This document shows, piece after piece, positions 1 through 7,444 of a stretch of DNA of 64,000 nucleotides. Both the position numbers and the translations under genes were made by a program. This DNA is from Ruminococcus sp. AF31-8BH (GTDB lineage Bacteria; Bacillota; Clostridia; Lachnospirales; Lachnospiraceae), in the NCBI RefSeq assembly GCF_003460605.1, contig NZ_QTVN01000003.1, positions 248,328-312,327 of the forward strand, written 5' to 3'. The first letter of the stretch is position 1. Each line of letters starts with the position of its first letter. The notes under the pieces were generated by a model. It ran no database searches, was not told the origin of the DNA, and saw only the letters and a list, made by a program, of their open reading frames with translations.

Positions 1-177
1 ATTGATCACAGCACCGCCGTAGCTTTTGATTGCAAGACCTTCTTTTTCCAGCTTATCCAGATCTCGCCGGATGGTCTCCTCAGAAACCCCGTACATCTGA
101 CTAAGCTCACTTACAACTACACGTTTTTCATCCTGTAGTTTTTCCAGAATCAGATTTCGTCTCTCTAATGCAAGCAT
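1..177 (-). CDS. DeoR-family transcriptional regulator, N-terminal part (runs off left edge)
   Basis: The first 59 residues of a DeoR-type regulator can be read, starting at the ATG at 177 behind a GGAGGAGA ribosome-binding site (181-188). They form the classic DeoR winged helix-turn-helix: MLALERRNLILEKL, then VSELSQMYGVSEETIRRDL with its invariant recognition-helix TIRRDL, then LEKEGLAIKSYGGAV. The C-terminal phosphosugar-sensing domain lies outside the window. The gene is the most distal visible member of the microcompartment unit, 37 bp after the PduT-like gene. Members of this family usually respond to a phosphorylated sugar intermediate, so a fuculose- or rhamnulose-phosphate ligand is plausible but inferred. 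It is the best candidate to bind the repeats at 8474-8534 and 9674-9690. Confidence 0.9.
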   Translation of the reverse strand, partial: MLALERRNLILEKLQDEKRVVVSELSQMYGVSEETIRRDLDKLEKEGLAIKSYGGAVIN

Positions 178-214
178 AAGGTCTCCTCCGCGCTTATTTT
201 TTTAGACCAGAAGC

Positions 215-763
215 TTACAGAAGGCTGTCGATCATTCTCCTATCCGGATGTGCGATAACAGATGAATCCAGATACATGCCTTTTGCCGCAACCAGCTCTT
301 TGGCTCTGTCAATAGATGCAGATACTGCAGAAACCTCACCAGTGATCATCATGTAAGATTTTCCGCACATACCTTTTGCAATACGAAGCTCAATAAGATC
401 AACGATTGCAGTCTTTGCAGCCTGGTCTGCAGCTTCAATAATGGAAGCTGCATCATATGTTTCAAGAATTCCCAGTGCACTGATCTCCTCAACCTGAGTA
501 GTTCCATAAATTGCCGGGAAAAGGGACTCATGTGGATTGCCCAGTACGAAACTGTCAATGCACTTGTCCTCGTATGTTGTTACAGCTGTATCAACGGCAG
601 CTTTTACCGCACTGAGATCACCGGTAATAATTGCAATATATTTACCCGGACACACGGTCTGCGCCTCAACGATTTCTACATCAGATGTCTTAACCATTGC
701 ATCTGCTGCAGTAACGCCGGTAGCTGTAGTTTTGAATTCAATCATTCCGATTGCTTTACTCAT
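215..763 (-). CDS. PduT-like tandem-BMC-domain shell protein
   Basis: This 182-residue protein has two BMC domains in tandem (about 1-90 and 95-180), as in trimeric shell proteins of the PduT type. The start is taken at MSKAIGMIEF (ATG 763, SD AAAGGACG); an in-frame start 30 nt upstream lacks a better site. Each domain has a cysteine in the loop that lines the pore: VCPGKY in domain 1 and GMCGKS in domain 2. PduT is known to hold a [4Fe-4S] cluster at its central pore through one cysteine per subunit, so a redox-active pore is likely here. It sits 16 bp downstream of the PduS-like gene, the partner expected to deliver electrons through it. Confidence 0.9.
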   Translation of the reverse strand: MSKAIGMIEFKTTATGVTAADAMVKTSDVEIVEAQTVCPGKYIAIITGDLSAVKAAVDTAVTTYEDKCIDSFVLGNPHESLFPAIYGTTQVEEISALGILETYDAASIIEAADQAAKTAIVDLIELRIAKGMCGKSYMMITGEVSAVSASIDRAKELVAAKGMYLDSSVIAHPDRRMIDSLL

Positions 764-779
764 TTTCTGCACGTCCTTT

Positions 780-2108
780 CTAATTCTTTGCAACTACGAT
801 CCAGCGATCTGTCACTTCGGTAACTTTACCGGAGATGGTTGCATGGATGCCAACACTTAAGCCCTGGGCAGGTTCTGCGATCATCTGACCTCTTGTCACC
901 TGATCTCCAACCTTGACAATTGCCTTTGCAGGTGCTCCGATATGCTGGCTCAAAAGAATTTTTACCTTCGGAATCTCAACCAGTGTCTCGTCCATTGGTG
1001 CGTCCTTATCATATTTGGTAAGACCAAGACGTGCCATCAGGCGCTCTTCCGGAACCTTGCGGTATTCTCTGGATTCCTTAACCGGTACTGGCTGTACTCC
1101 CTGAGGAGGACGAATACCTGCCTGACGAAGTCCGCCCTTCATATCTGCAAGAAGTGTTCTTGGAGCAAGACTCTGCGGACATGCATACATTTCACAAACA
1201 CCGCAGGAGCTGCAGAAGCTTGCATTGATGTATGGATTCATGTCTCTGAAATCATGATTGGATGCTGCACGCATGAAACGTGCCGGATCAATCGGATGTC
1301 CCAGATTGTTACGTGGGCAAAGGTCTGTACAGGTATTGCACTGGCAGCAGATAGATGCTGCGCGTTTCAAATCTATGGAAGAAGTCCGCATCTTCTTCTG
1401 TACGATTAAATGGTCTTTTGGCAGAACCAGAATCGCATTTGTTGTCTTCGTTACAGGGTCAGAACCTTTTCCGATTCTTCCCATCATCGGTCCACCAACA
1501 AAGTAAACCGGGTCTTTTACAGTAGTTCCGCCAGCCTGGGCTACTACATCATCCATGGTACATCCAAGAGGTACTCTTACAGTGACCGGATGATTTACCT
1601 CAGCTACAACAGATACATATTTGGATGTTACTGGCTCTTTTTTCTCTACTGCCTGATAAATGTTGTACAGTGTCTCTACGTTGAATACTGCAACTCCCTG
1701 CTCAATAGGAAGTCCGCCAGGTCTTACAACTCTACCAGTTGCCTCGTAGATCAGTACAACCTCGTCTCCCATAGGATATACCTCATCCAGAAGGTGGATG
1801 CGCATTCCCGGGAACTCCTCGATATGCTGTTTCAGAGCATTTACTGTCTGAACATAGGATTTCTTAATTCCAATAATGGACTCAGCAGCACCAACGGTCT
1901 CCTGAACCATATGGAAAGTTTTCATAATTTCGTAAGCGTGCTTCTCTAATAACTGTCTGTGTAATTTCAGTAAAGGTTCGCACTCTGCACAGTTCATAAG
2001 AATGGTATTAGCTTTGTCTGTCAGCTTCATGTATGTAGGGAATCCTGCACCGCCGGCACCAACTACACCATTCTCCTGTATAATATTCTGTAATTCTTTG
2101 ATATCCAT
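780..2108 (-). CDS. pduS: PduS-like (RnfC-type) flavo-iron-sulfur electron carrier
   Basis: A 442-residue RnfC/PduS-family protein. Near the N-terminus is the glycine-rich nucleotide/flavin motif GVVGAGGAGFPTYMKL, followed by the SLBB-like region. Around residues 260-320 are two 4Fe-4S motifs, CCQCNTCTDLCP and CSSCGVCEMYACP. The C-terminal third is a biotinyl-lipoyl-like barrel (KVGDQVTRGQMIAEP). In Pdu compartments PduS recycles cobalamin or other redox partners using NADH. In glycyl-radical compartments its homologues are thought to move electrons across the shell with PduT. The start is the ATG at 2108, 4 bp after the vertex-protein stop. A longer frame to 2138 overlaps that gene and is not preferred. 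Confidence 0.9.
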   Translation of the reverse strand: MDIKELQNIIQENGVVGAGGAGFPTYMKLTDKANTILMNCAECEPLLKLHRQLLEKHAYEIMKTFHMVQETVGAAESIIGIKKSYVQTVNALKQHIEEFPGMRIHLLDEVYPMGDEVVLIYEATGRVVRPGGLPIEQGVAVFNVETLYNIYQAVEKKEPVTSKYVSVVAEVNHPVTVRVPLGCTMDDVVAQAGGTTVKDPVYFVGGPMMGRIGKGSDPVTKTTNAILVLPKDHLIVQKKMRTSSIDLKRAASICCQCNTCTDLCPRNNLGHPIDPARFMRAASNHDFRDMNPYINASFCSSCGVCEMYACPQSLAPRTLLADMKGGLRQAGIRPPQGVQPVPVKESREYRKVPEERLMARLGLTKYDKDAPMDETLVEIPKVKILLSQHIGAPAKAIVKVGDQVTRGQMIAEPAQGLSVGIHATISGKVTEVTDRWIVVAKN

Positions 2109-2112
2109 GGCG

Positions 2113-2379
2113 TTACTCCAATCCTGCACCGTCATCAACGATACCTACAATGGCGGCATCTACCGGTGCTGTTTCTACGCCGCAGCCAATTCTTGCCGCG
2201 CTTCCTTGTGCCACCAATACATATTCTCCGATTCCTGCACCGATAATATCGATTGCAACAATCTGGCTGAGGTCACCTTTCATGTGATGAACCGGTTCCA
2301 CGATCATAAACTTATTGCCGATAAGCTTTTCGTTTTTTCTTGTGGAAACAACGCTTCCTACTACCTTGCCAACTATCAT
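2113..2379 (-). CDS. EutN/CcmL-type pentameric vertex protein (BMC-P)
   Basis: An 88-residue EutN/CcmL-family protein beginning MIVGKVVGSVVSTRK at ATG 2379, behind a near-ideal GGAGGTTCAC site. It has the family's β-barrel signature: the VSTRKNEKL segment, then AIDIIGAGIGEYVLVAQGSAAR and a C-terminal DAAIVGIVD strand. Pentamers of this family cap the twelve vertices of the icosahedral shell. It is the only BMC-P gene in the window, which fits the one-or-few copies usual per locus. It lies between pduL and pduS in the same unit. A frame extending upstream to 2439 has no ribosome-binding site and is not used. Confidence 0.93.
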   Translation of the reverse strand: MIVGKVVGSVVSTRKNEKLIGNKFMIVEPVHHMKGDLSQIVAIDIIGAGIGEYVLVAQGSAARIGCGVETAPVDAAIVGIVDDGAGLE

Positions 2380-2486
2380 GTGAACCTCCAAATTTATGTC
2401 AGCACAGCCATGCAGAATCTGTACTGCCAGATCCCGCATGGCTGAACATCTTTATTTTCGTAATGAGGGAAAAATCCCCGACTGCA

Positions 2487-3131
2487 TTACTTTATAATTG
2501 TAACTGTATTGCCTGTGGCAATTTTTGCTGCATTTGCTTCGTCTGTATCAATGTGCATTTCCAGTGTAAAGCTGTCGTCTACACGGATCTTCACCTGATT
2601 AAAAATGGTTCCTCTCTCATTGTCTGCCTTAACGGAAACAATATCTCCATCCTTCACTCCGGCTGCCTGGGCATCCTTCGGGGACATGTGGATGTGGCGC
2701 ATTGCTACGATACATCCCTCTTTCAGATAAATTGCACCTTTCGGTCCGACAATTGCAATAGGAGCACTTCCCTTAACATCTCCAGACTCACGAACCGGCA
2801 CTTTCATGCCAAGCTTGATTGCGTCTGTAGCTGATACTTCAACCTGGGAAGCCTTGCGGACCGGTCCGAGAATACGTACATTCTCGATTGCGCGCAGCTT
2901 AAGTCCAACGATGGTAACTGTCTCATTGGAAGCAAACTGTCCGCCCATCAGCTCTTTCTTCTTAGTAAGCTGATATCCTGGTCCGAATAAAGCCTCTACA
3001 TGTTCCTGTGTCAGGTGGATATGTCTTGCGGAAACTCCGATCGGCACCATGAAGCCATTGCCTTTTTCTTCCTTTTTGTTAAGAGCGTCCAGCACCATTC
3101 TGGTGATCAGCTCAACATTATTGGTTTCCAA
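2487..3131 (-). CDS. pduL: PduL-type phosphate propanoyltransferase
   Basis: A 214-residue PduL-family phosphotransacylase that converts propionyl-CoA to propionyl-phosphate and recycles CoA inside the compartment. The two zinc-site histidine clusters are visible: SARHIHLT near residue 37 and MRHIHMSP near 144. A conserved EMHIDTDEAN segment follows near 191. The first 20 residues, METNNVELITRMVLDALNKK, form a short amphipathic helix typical of encapsulation peptides, joined by a charged linker. Its product could feed an acetate/propionate kinase for ATP; no kinase gene lies in the window. The only other CoA-dependent enzyme nearby is the aldehyde dehydrogenase in the same unit, which fits a CoA-recycling pair. 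Confidence 0.95.
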   Translation of the reverse strand: METNNVELITRMVLDALNKKEEKGNGFMVPIGVSARHIHLTQEHVEALFGPGYQLTKKKELMGGQFASNETVTIVGLKLRAIENVRILGPVRKASQVEVSATDAIKLGMKVPVRESGDVKGSAPIAIVGPKGAIYLKEGCIVAMRHIHMSPKDAQAAGVKDGDIVSVKADNERGTIFNQVKIRVDDSFTLEMHIDTDEANAAKIATGNTVTIIK

Positions 3132-3178
3132 AAGTACACCTGCTTTCTTCCTGGATTATCTAATAATCTAGGCGTGGA

Positions 3179-3661
3179 TTATTTAAGAACTGGAAGAATT
3201 TTCTCAACGTCTGTATGAGGTCTTGGAATTACGTGTGTAGCTACAAGCTCTCCAAGTCTGGATGCTGCTGCGCTTCCGCTCTCTACTGCAGATTTAACTG
3301 CTCCAACATCTCCGCGAACCATAACAGTTACAAGACCGGATCCGATCTTCTCTGTTCCAACTAATGCAACGTTAGCTGCTTTGCACATCTGGTCAGCTGC
3401 CTCGATAGCTGCTGTAAGTCCTCTGGTTTCTACCATTCCTAAAGCTTCCTGTGTCATGATTTTTTCCTCCTTATGAATTGCTGGTTTCTCAGCTTCTATA
3501 TGTTTGGTTTCTGTAATCTTTTCATCTGCTGCAGTGGTTTTGGCTTCTTCCGCTTTTACCTCTGCGGCTTTTGCTTTTGTTGTTCTGGCCGTTCTTCTCG
3601 GAGCGGCTGCCTTTTTAGGGGCTGTTTTTTTCGCTGTCTCTTTCTTTTCTTCGTCAGCCAT
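3179..3661 (-). CDS. BMC-H shell protein with 68-residue Lys/Ala-rich N-terminal extension; second internal start
   Basis: The full product has 160 residues: an N-terminal tail of about 68 residues rich in Lys, Ala, Glu and Arg, then a standard hexameric BMC domain ([17 protein letters not shown], pore [14 protein letters not shown], end [15 protein letters not shown]). The upstream ATG at 3661 overlaps the previous stop as TAATG and has a GGGGGATGA site, so translation is probably coupled. A second ATG at 3457 opens the bare BMC domain (92 residues) behind a perfect AAGGAGG, so two products are expected. The domain is nearly identical to the 3985-4260 gene (about eight substitutions), implying a recent duplication. 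The tail resembles flexible basic histone-like tails; its function is unknown. Confidence 0.9.
   Translation of the reverse strand: MADEEKKETAKKTAPKKAAAPRRTARTTKAKAAEVKAEEAKTTAADEKITETKHIEAEKPAIHKEEKIMTQEALGMVETRGLTAAIEAADQMCKAANVALVGTEKIGSGLVTVMVRGDVGAVKSAVESGSAAASRLGELVATHVIPRPHTDVEKILPVLK
3458..3472 (-). promoter_or_regulatory. Internal ribosome-binding site that starts the short BMC-H isoform
   Basis: Complement of 3466-3472 reads AAGGAGG, 8 nt before the in-frame ATG at 3457. This is stronger than the site of the upstream start at 3661. The paralogue at 3985-4260 begins at the equivalent ATG. The arrangement resembles the PduB/PduB' double start known from Salmonella, but here in a hexamer-type shell gene. 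Confidence 0.75.
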
Positions 3662-3963
3662 TATTCATCCCCCTTTTTCTTTCTCCATCGACTTGCGCTT
3701 AACTCCACCATTTTGACGATTTCCTCATGGGGATTGGCAATTACTGCATAGCTTGCCGGTTTCTTGATGGCATGTGTTGCTGCCGCTTCCACGGCTTCTG
3801 TAACAGCTGCCACATCGCCTTGTACAATAATGGTCACCAGTCGTCCGCCCAGCTTACGCTCCCATGACGCCAGCTCAACGTCTGCCGTTTTACACATGAT
3901 GTCCAAGGCATCCATAGCCGCTACAACACCTGTGATTTCAATAAAACCATATGATTTACTCAT
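3661..3963 (-). CDS. BMC-H shell protein
   Basis: A 100-residue single BMC-domain protein (PduA/EutM superfamily): [23 protein letters not shown], pore-loop region [16 protein letters not shown], then [10 protein letters not shown] and a basic end [10 protein letters not shown]. The pore loop differs from the KIGSGLV type of the neighbouring paralogues, so its hexamers probably have a different pore selectivity. The ATG at 3963 follows AAAAGGAG. The stop overlaps the start of the extended shell gene (TAATG), pointing to coupled translation and fixed stoichiometry. Confidence 0.92.
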   Translation of the reverse strand: MSKSYGFIEITGVVAAMDALDIMCKTADVELASWERKLGGRLVTIIVQGDVAAVTEAVEAAATHAIKKPASYAVIANPHEEIVKMVELSASRWRKKKGDE

Positions 3964-3984
3964 GAGCGAACTCCTTTTAGTTCA

Positions 3985-4260
3985 TTAGATGCTTGGAAGG
4001 ATTTTCTCCACATCTGTATGAGGTCTTGGAATTACGTGTGTAGCTACAAGCTCTCCAAGTCTGGATGCTGCTGCGCTTCCACTCTCAACTGCTGCCTTAA
4101 CAGCTCCAACATCGCCGCGAACCATAACAGTTACAAGACCGGATCCGATTTTCTCTGTACCAACCAGTGAAACCTCTGCTGCTTTTGTCATTGCATCTGC
4201 TGCCTCGATTGCAGCTGTAAGTCCTCTGGTCTCTACCATTCCTAAAGCTTCCTGTGCCAT
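3985..4260 (-). CDS. Major BMC-H shell protein (EutM/PduA-like)
   Basis: A 91-residue canonical hexameric shell protein: [14 protein letters not shown], pore motif [16 protein letters not shown], and the edge/interface motif [15 protein letters not shown]. The start at 4260 has a strong AGGAGGAATTC site. It is almost identical, in DNA as well as protein, to the BMC part of 3179-3661. It follows a 126-bp spacer with two stem-loops (4293-4343), a place where mRNA stabilisation could raise its level relative to the enzymes, as expected of the main facet tile. Metabolites such as propanediol would cross through its central pore. Confidence 0.94.
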   Translation of the reverse strand: MAQEALGMVETRGLTAAIEAADAMTKAAEVSLVGTEKIGSGLVTVMVRGDVGAVKAAVESGSAAASRLGELVATHVIPRPHTDVEKILPSI

Positions 4261-4292
4261 GATGAATTCCTCCTGATTTATCTCAACTATTC

Positions 4293-4343
4293 AAGTACGC
4301 TCCAGCGCACTTGCTGTGAGGTACCTGTCATGCTCCGCATGAC
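4293..4343 (-). other. Two intercistronic stem-loops ahead of the major shell gene
   Basis: Arms 4293-4301 and 4304-4312 (AAGTACGCT/AGCGCACTT) pair with one wobble or mismatch. Arms 4327-4333 and 4337-4343 (GTCATGC/GCATGAC) pair perfectly around a 3-nt loop. Neither is followed by a U-run on the minus strand, so they are not terminators. They may be processing or stabilising elements. Confidence 0.6.
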
Positions 4344-4386
4344 TGTTCATTTTTATTATAGATGTTTCTTCACTGGTTCGCAATAA

Positions 4387-4701
4387 CTATTCCTTATCCA
4401 GTGCGCTGATTTTCAGCATTTTTTCTGTACCGGTTTCCGGATTGGGTATTACATAGTGCTGTACCACACCAGTCATACTCTCTGCCACTCTGATTCCCGC
4501 TTCCACAGCTTCTGTTACATCAGATACGCTTCCGCGGAACTTGATGCAGACAAGGAGCGGTACCGGCAGACTGTCCGCATTTGCAGGTTTATTTTTATCA
4601 AAAACCTCCAGATGGACATTTGCTGCCTTACAGCCGGCGTCGGCCGCCACAAATGCTGTTGCCAGTCCGAACACCTCCAAGATTCCTACAGCTTCTGCCA
4701 T
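4387..4701 (-). CDS. BMC-H shell protein with enlarged pore-loop region
   Basis: A 104-residue single BMC-domain protein: MAEAVGILEVFGLATAFVAADAGCKAANVHLEVF, then HYVIPNPETGTEKMLKI at the end. Between the second helix and the strand that carries the pore, it has an insertion of roughly 10 residues (DKNKPANADSLPVP) before LLVCIKFRGSVSDV, where ordinary paralogues have [16 protein letters not shown]. The pore should therefore differ in size or chemistry. The start at 4701 has an AAAGGAGAAT site, and it follows the alcohol dehydrogenase by 23 bp. Confidence 0.9.
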   Translation of the reverse strand: MAEAVGILEVFGLATAFVAADAGCKAANVHLEVFDKNKPANADSLPVPLLVCIKFRGSVSDVTEAVEAGIRVAESMTGVVQHYVIPNPETGTEKMLKISALDKE

Positions 4702-4724
4702 CTTGATTCTCCTTTATCCGGCTA

Positions 4725-5963
4725 TTATTTATTTACGACTGCGATCTTAAGACCGGTCATAGCAAGGTTCTTCTTTAATGCTTCATTGATCTCCTCAAGC
4801 GGATACTTGTCTGTGATCAGCTCAGACATTGGAAGTCCGATTGCGTTTGCTCTCTTAAGGAAGTCAAATGTTGTAACGTAATCTCTTAAGGTGTATACCC
4901 AGGATCCTACGATTGTGATCTCTTTGGAGCAGATATCAAAGTGCGGGTTGATTGTAGCATCTCCGCCGTTGATAAAGAATCCAAGCTCGCAGAGACCGCC
5001 GCCGTTACGGATGAATTTGTAGATGTTTGCATGAGCAACAGGTGATCCTGTGCACTGGAATGCAAAGTCTGCAAGATGTCCGCCGAACTGCTCTTTTACT
5101 GCCTCAGCAAGTGCTTCAATTCCTTTGTGCTCCATGAAGTTTACACTCATGGTAGCGCCCATTCTCTTAGCGAAATCAAGACGCTGCTGGTTTCCGTCTA
5201 CTGCGCAGATGTTCTCGATACCCATGGTACGAAGAACTGCGATGCAGATCAGACCGATCGGTCCGCATCCCTGTACAACAACTCTGCTGTTGAAACGAAG
5301 GATACCAGTTGTTTTTGCTCTCTCAACTGCATGTACAAGTACTGCACATGGCTCGATCAGGATACGGGAATCCAGGTCAAGATCGCTTACGTTGAAGAAT
5401 GTGCTTCCGAAGTTTCCGCCGCGGATAAAGATATAATCGGAGAACCATCCGTTCAGATGTACATCATCATCTGGAAGAAGTCCGTATACATCAGCTCCGC
5501 CAACGTTCTTCTTGTTCAGGTCGAACATTGTGATCTCCGGATCATCCTTGAAGATCATGCAGGTAACAACTTTATCACCGATCTTAACCGGTTTTCCAGC
5601 TGTATCTGTCTTAACGTTCTTACCCATAGCAACGATCTCACCAGTTCCTTCATGTCCAAGTGCAACCGGGATCAGGTTAAATGGGTCTCTCTTGAATTCG
5701 TGAGCATCTGTACCGCAAACGCCGCAGCCTTCTACTTTAACAAGGATATCGTCGTCACCAACTGGTGGAATCGGGTACTCTTTGATATCAAAATGCTCTT
5801 TCTCAGTAAGAACTGCAACATGTGCAGTTTTCGGGATAGCGCCTGCCGGTGTTGCAGCCGGTGCCGGGGCAGCTGCTGGTGCAGAAGCTGCCGGAGCAGT
5901 TCCAGCCATTCCAGCAAGAACCTGTTTTACGATTTCTTCAATATTTACGTTATTCATATCCAT
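4725..5963 (-). CDS. Zinc-type alcohol dehydrogenase with encapsulation peptide
   Basis: A 412-residue medium-chain dehydrogenase. It starts at ATG 5963 behind AGGAGGAAAC. The N-terminal helix NNVNIEEIVKQVLAGMAG and the following Ala/Pro linker form an encapsulation peptide. The catalytic zinc residues are recognisable in GCGVCGTDAHEF and ALGHEGTGEIV, and IEPCAVLVHAVERA carries the third ligand region. The NAD fold is GCGPIGLICIAVLRTMG, with an acidic residue after it (AVDGNQ) favouring NAD. The four-cysteine structural zinc lobe of typical members is missing. Likely roles are propionaldehyde to propanol with NAD+ regeneration, or lactaldehyde to 1,2-propanediol; the sequence alone does not decide. 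Confidence 0.88.
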   Translation of the reverse strand: MDMNNVNIEEIVKQVLAGMAGTAPAASAPAAAPAPAATPAGAIPKTAHVAVLTEKEHFDIKEYPIPPVGDDDILVKVEGCGVCGTDAHEFKRDPFNLIPVALGHEGTGEIVAMGKNVKTDTAGKPVKIGDKVVTCMIFKDDPEITMFDLNKKNVGGADVYGLLPDDDVHLNGWFSDYIFIRGGNFGSTFFNVSDLDLDSRILIEPCAVLVHAVERAKTTGILRFNSRVVVQGCGPIGLICIAVLRTMGIENICAVDGNQQRLDFAKRMGATMSVNFMEHKGIEALAEAVKEQFGGHLADFAFQCTGSPVAHANIYKFIRNGGGLCELGFFINGGDATINPHFDICSKEITIVGSWVYTLRDYVTTFDFLKRANAIGLPMSELITDKYPLEEINEALKKNLAMTGLKIAVVNK

Positions 5964-5980
5964 TTTTATGTTTCCTCCTG

Positions 5981-7369
5981 TCAGCGAATGCAAAGGCTGT
6001 CTGCCATTACGCAGCGTCTTCTCTTGGTGAATGTGCTTGCGCTTGTAAGTCCCTCACCTGTACGGCTTGCGATTGTGAAGGTACAGTAGCCTTCTCCGCC
6101 GAATCCAAGTGCTGCATAAGAAGGTGCATTCTTAACCAGGATTGCGGTGTCGATTGCTTTCGCATATTTGGTGATATTATCAATGTTCTTGGAATGAATG
6201 TGTGCAGAGTGGCGGTTGCCATGCTCAAGCCATACGGCCTGCTCTACTGCATCATCAAAATCTTTTGCTCTCACAACGCCAAGGATTGGCATCATAAGCT
6301 CTGTAGCAATAAGCGGATGTTCCTTCGGTCCTTCGAATACGATGCAGCGGATGTTTGCAGGAGCATTTACTCCGATCATGGAAAGTAATGTCTTCGCATC
6401 ACGTCCTACGCATTTACGATTCAGCTTGCCGCCTGCAAGAACAGTCTCAACAAGTTTGTCCTGTTCTTCCTTAGAAGCAAGATAGCAGTCATTCTCGCTT
6501 ACCAGATAATGCATCAGCTCATCTGTAATAGAAGCAACTGCAACGATCTCCTTCTCTGCGATACAAGGAAGGTTGTTATCGAATGTACAGCCGTTTACGA
6601 TATCCTGAGCAGCTTTTCTGATGTCAGCTGTCTCATCTACAACTGCAGGTGGGTTTCCTGCGCCGGCGCCGATTCCACGTTTTCCAGAGGAAAGAACTGC
6701 GGTAACTACGCCAGGGCCGCCTGTTGCTGCGATCAGCGGGATATCTTTATGTTTCATCATGATATTGCTTGTCTCTAATGTAGGTTTCTCTACTGTTACT
6801 GCGATATTGTCCGGTCCGCCGGCTTCCAGGGAAGCCTCGTTCAGAAGGTTGATCGCATAAATAGAGGTCTTGATTGCTGCCGGATGCGGGTTGAATACAA
6901 CTGTATTTCCGCCTGCCAGCATGCCGATCGTATTACACAGAATGGTCTCACTTGGGTTGGTACATGGAGTGATTGCTCCGATCACACCGAATGGTCCCAT
7001 CTCGATCAGAGTAAGTCCTCTGTCGCCTGACCATGCTGTAGTGCTGAGATCTTCTGTACCTGGTGTCTTATCTGCTACCAGATGATGTTTGAGGATCTTG
7101 TCCCCAACATTTCCCATTCCGGTCTCATCAACCCCCATACGTGCAAGGATTTCTGCATTTTCTTTTGTTTTTCTACGAATGCAGGTAATAATTTTTTCTC
7201 TCTGGTCCAAGGACATTTTCCGAACGATTTTCTGGGAAGCTTTCGCTGCCTCGATAGCCTCGTTCATATCTTTGAAAATTCCATGTTTACCGGCCGGAGC
7301 TTCTGCAATCTGCATTTTCGCCATAACTTCCTGTACAATGTCCTGTACCATGCTCTCGCTAATTGGCAT
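5981..7369 (-). CDS. pduP: CoA-acylating propionaldehyde dehydrogenase (PduP/EutE family)
   Basis: A 462-residue acylating aldehyde dehydrogenase oxidising propionaldehyde (possibly acetaldehyde) to acyl-CoA with NAD+. The start is ATG 7369 (AAGGAGG upstream) rather than the longer frame to 7429. Residues 2-20, PISESMVQDIVQEVMAKMQ, form the N-terminal encapsulation helix. Family landmarks are GAITPCTNPSET, FNPHPAA, and the nucleophile region FDNNLPCIAEKE with the catalytic Cys. The C-terminal GFGGEGYCTFTIASRTGEG is also conserved. It sits directly downstream of the aldolase and upstream of the alcohol dehydrogenase, so the three enzymes share one transcript. PduL is the expected recipient of the acyl-CoA. 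Confidence 0.95.
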   Translation of the reverse strand: MPISESMVQDIVQEVMAKMQIAEAPAGKHGIFKDMNEAIEAAKASQKIVRKMSLDQREKIITCIRRKTKENAEILARMGVDETGMGNVGDKILKHHLVADKTPGTEDLSTTAWSGDRGLTLIEMGPFGVIGAITPCTNPSETILCNTIGMLAGGNTVVFNPHPAAIKTSIYAINLLNEASLEAGGPDNIAVTVEKPTLETSNIMMKHKDIPLIAATGGPGVVTAVLSSGKRGIGAGAGNPPAVVDETADIRKAAQDIVNGCTFDNNLPCIAEKEIVAVASITDELMHYLVSENDCYLASKEEQDKLVETVLAGGKLNRKCVGRDAKTLLSMIGVNAPANIRCIVFEGPKEHPLIATELMMPILGVVRAKDFDDAVEQAVWLEHGNRHSAHIHSKNIDNITKYAKAIDTAILVKNAPSYAALGFGGEGYCTFTIASRTGEGLTSASTFTKRRRCVMADSLCIR

Positions 7370-7444
7370 GAGATTGTTCCTCCTTAAAGGTTTCACGCAG
7401 CCGCCTGGTACCACTCCGGGCAGCCGCATTTCTTATTTTTCAGA

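Noticed and set aside
5076..6089. 337-codon plus-strand frame across the alcohol dehydrogenase
   Set aside because: Antisense to an intact dehydrogenase gene; cysteine/serine-rich nonsense composition and no start site.
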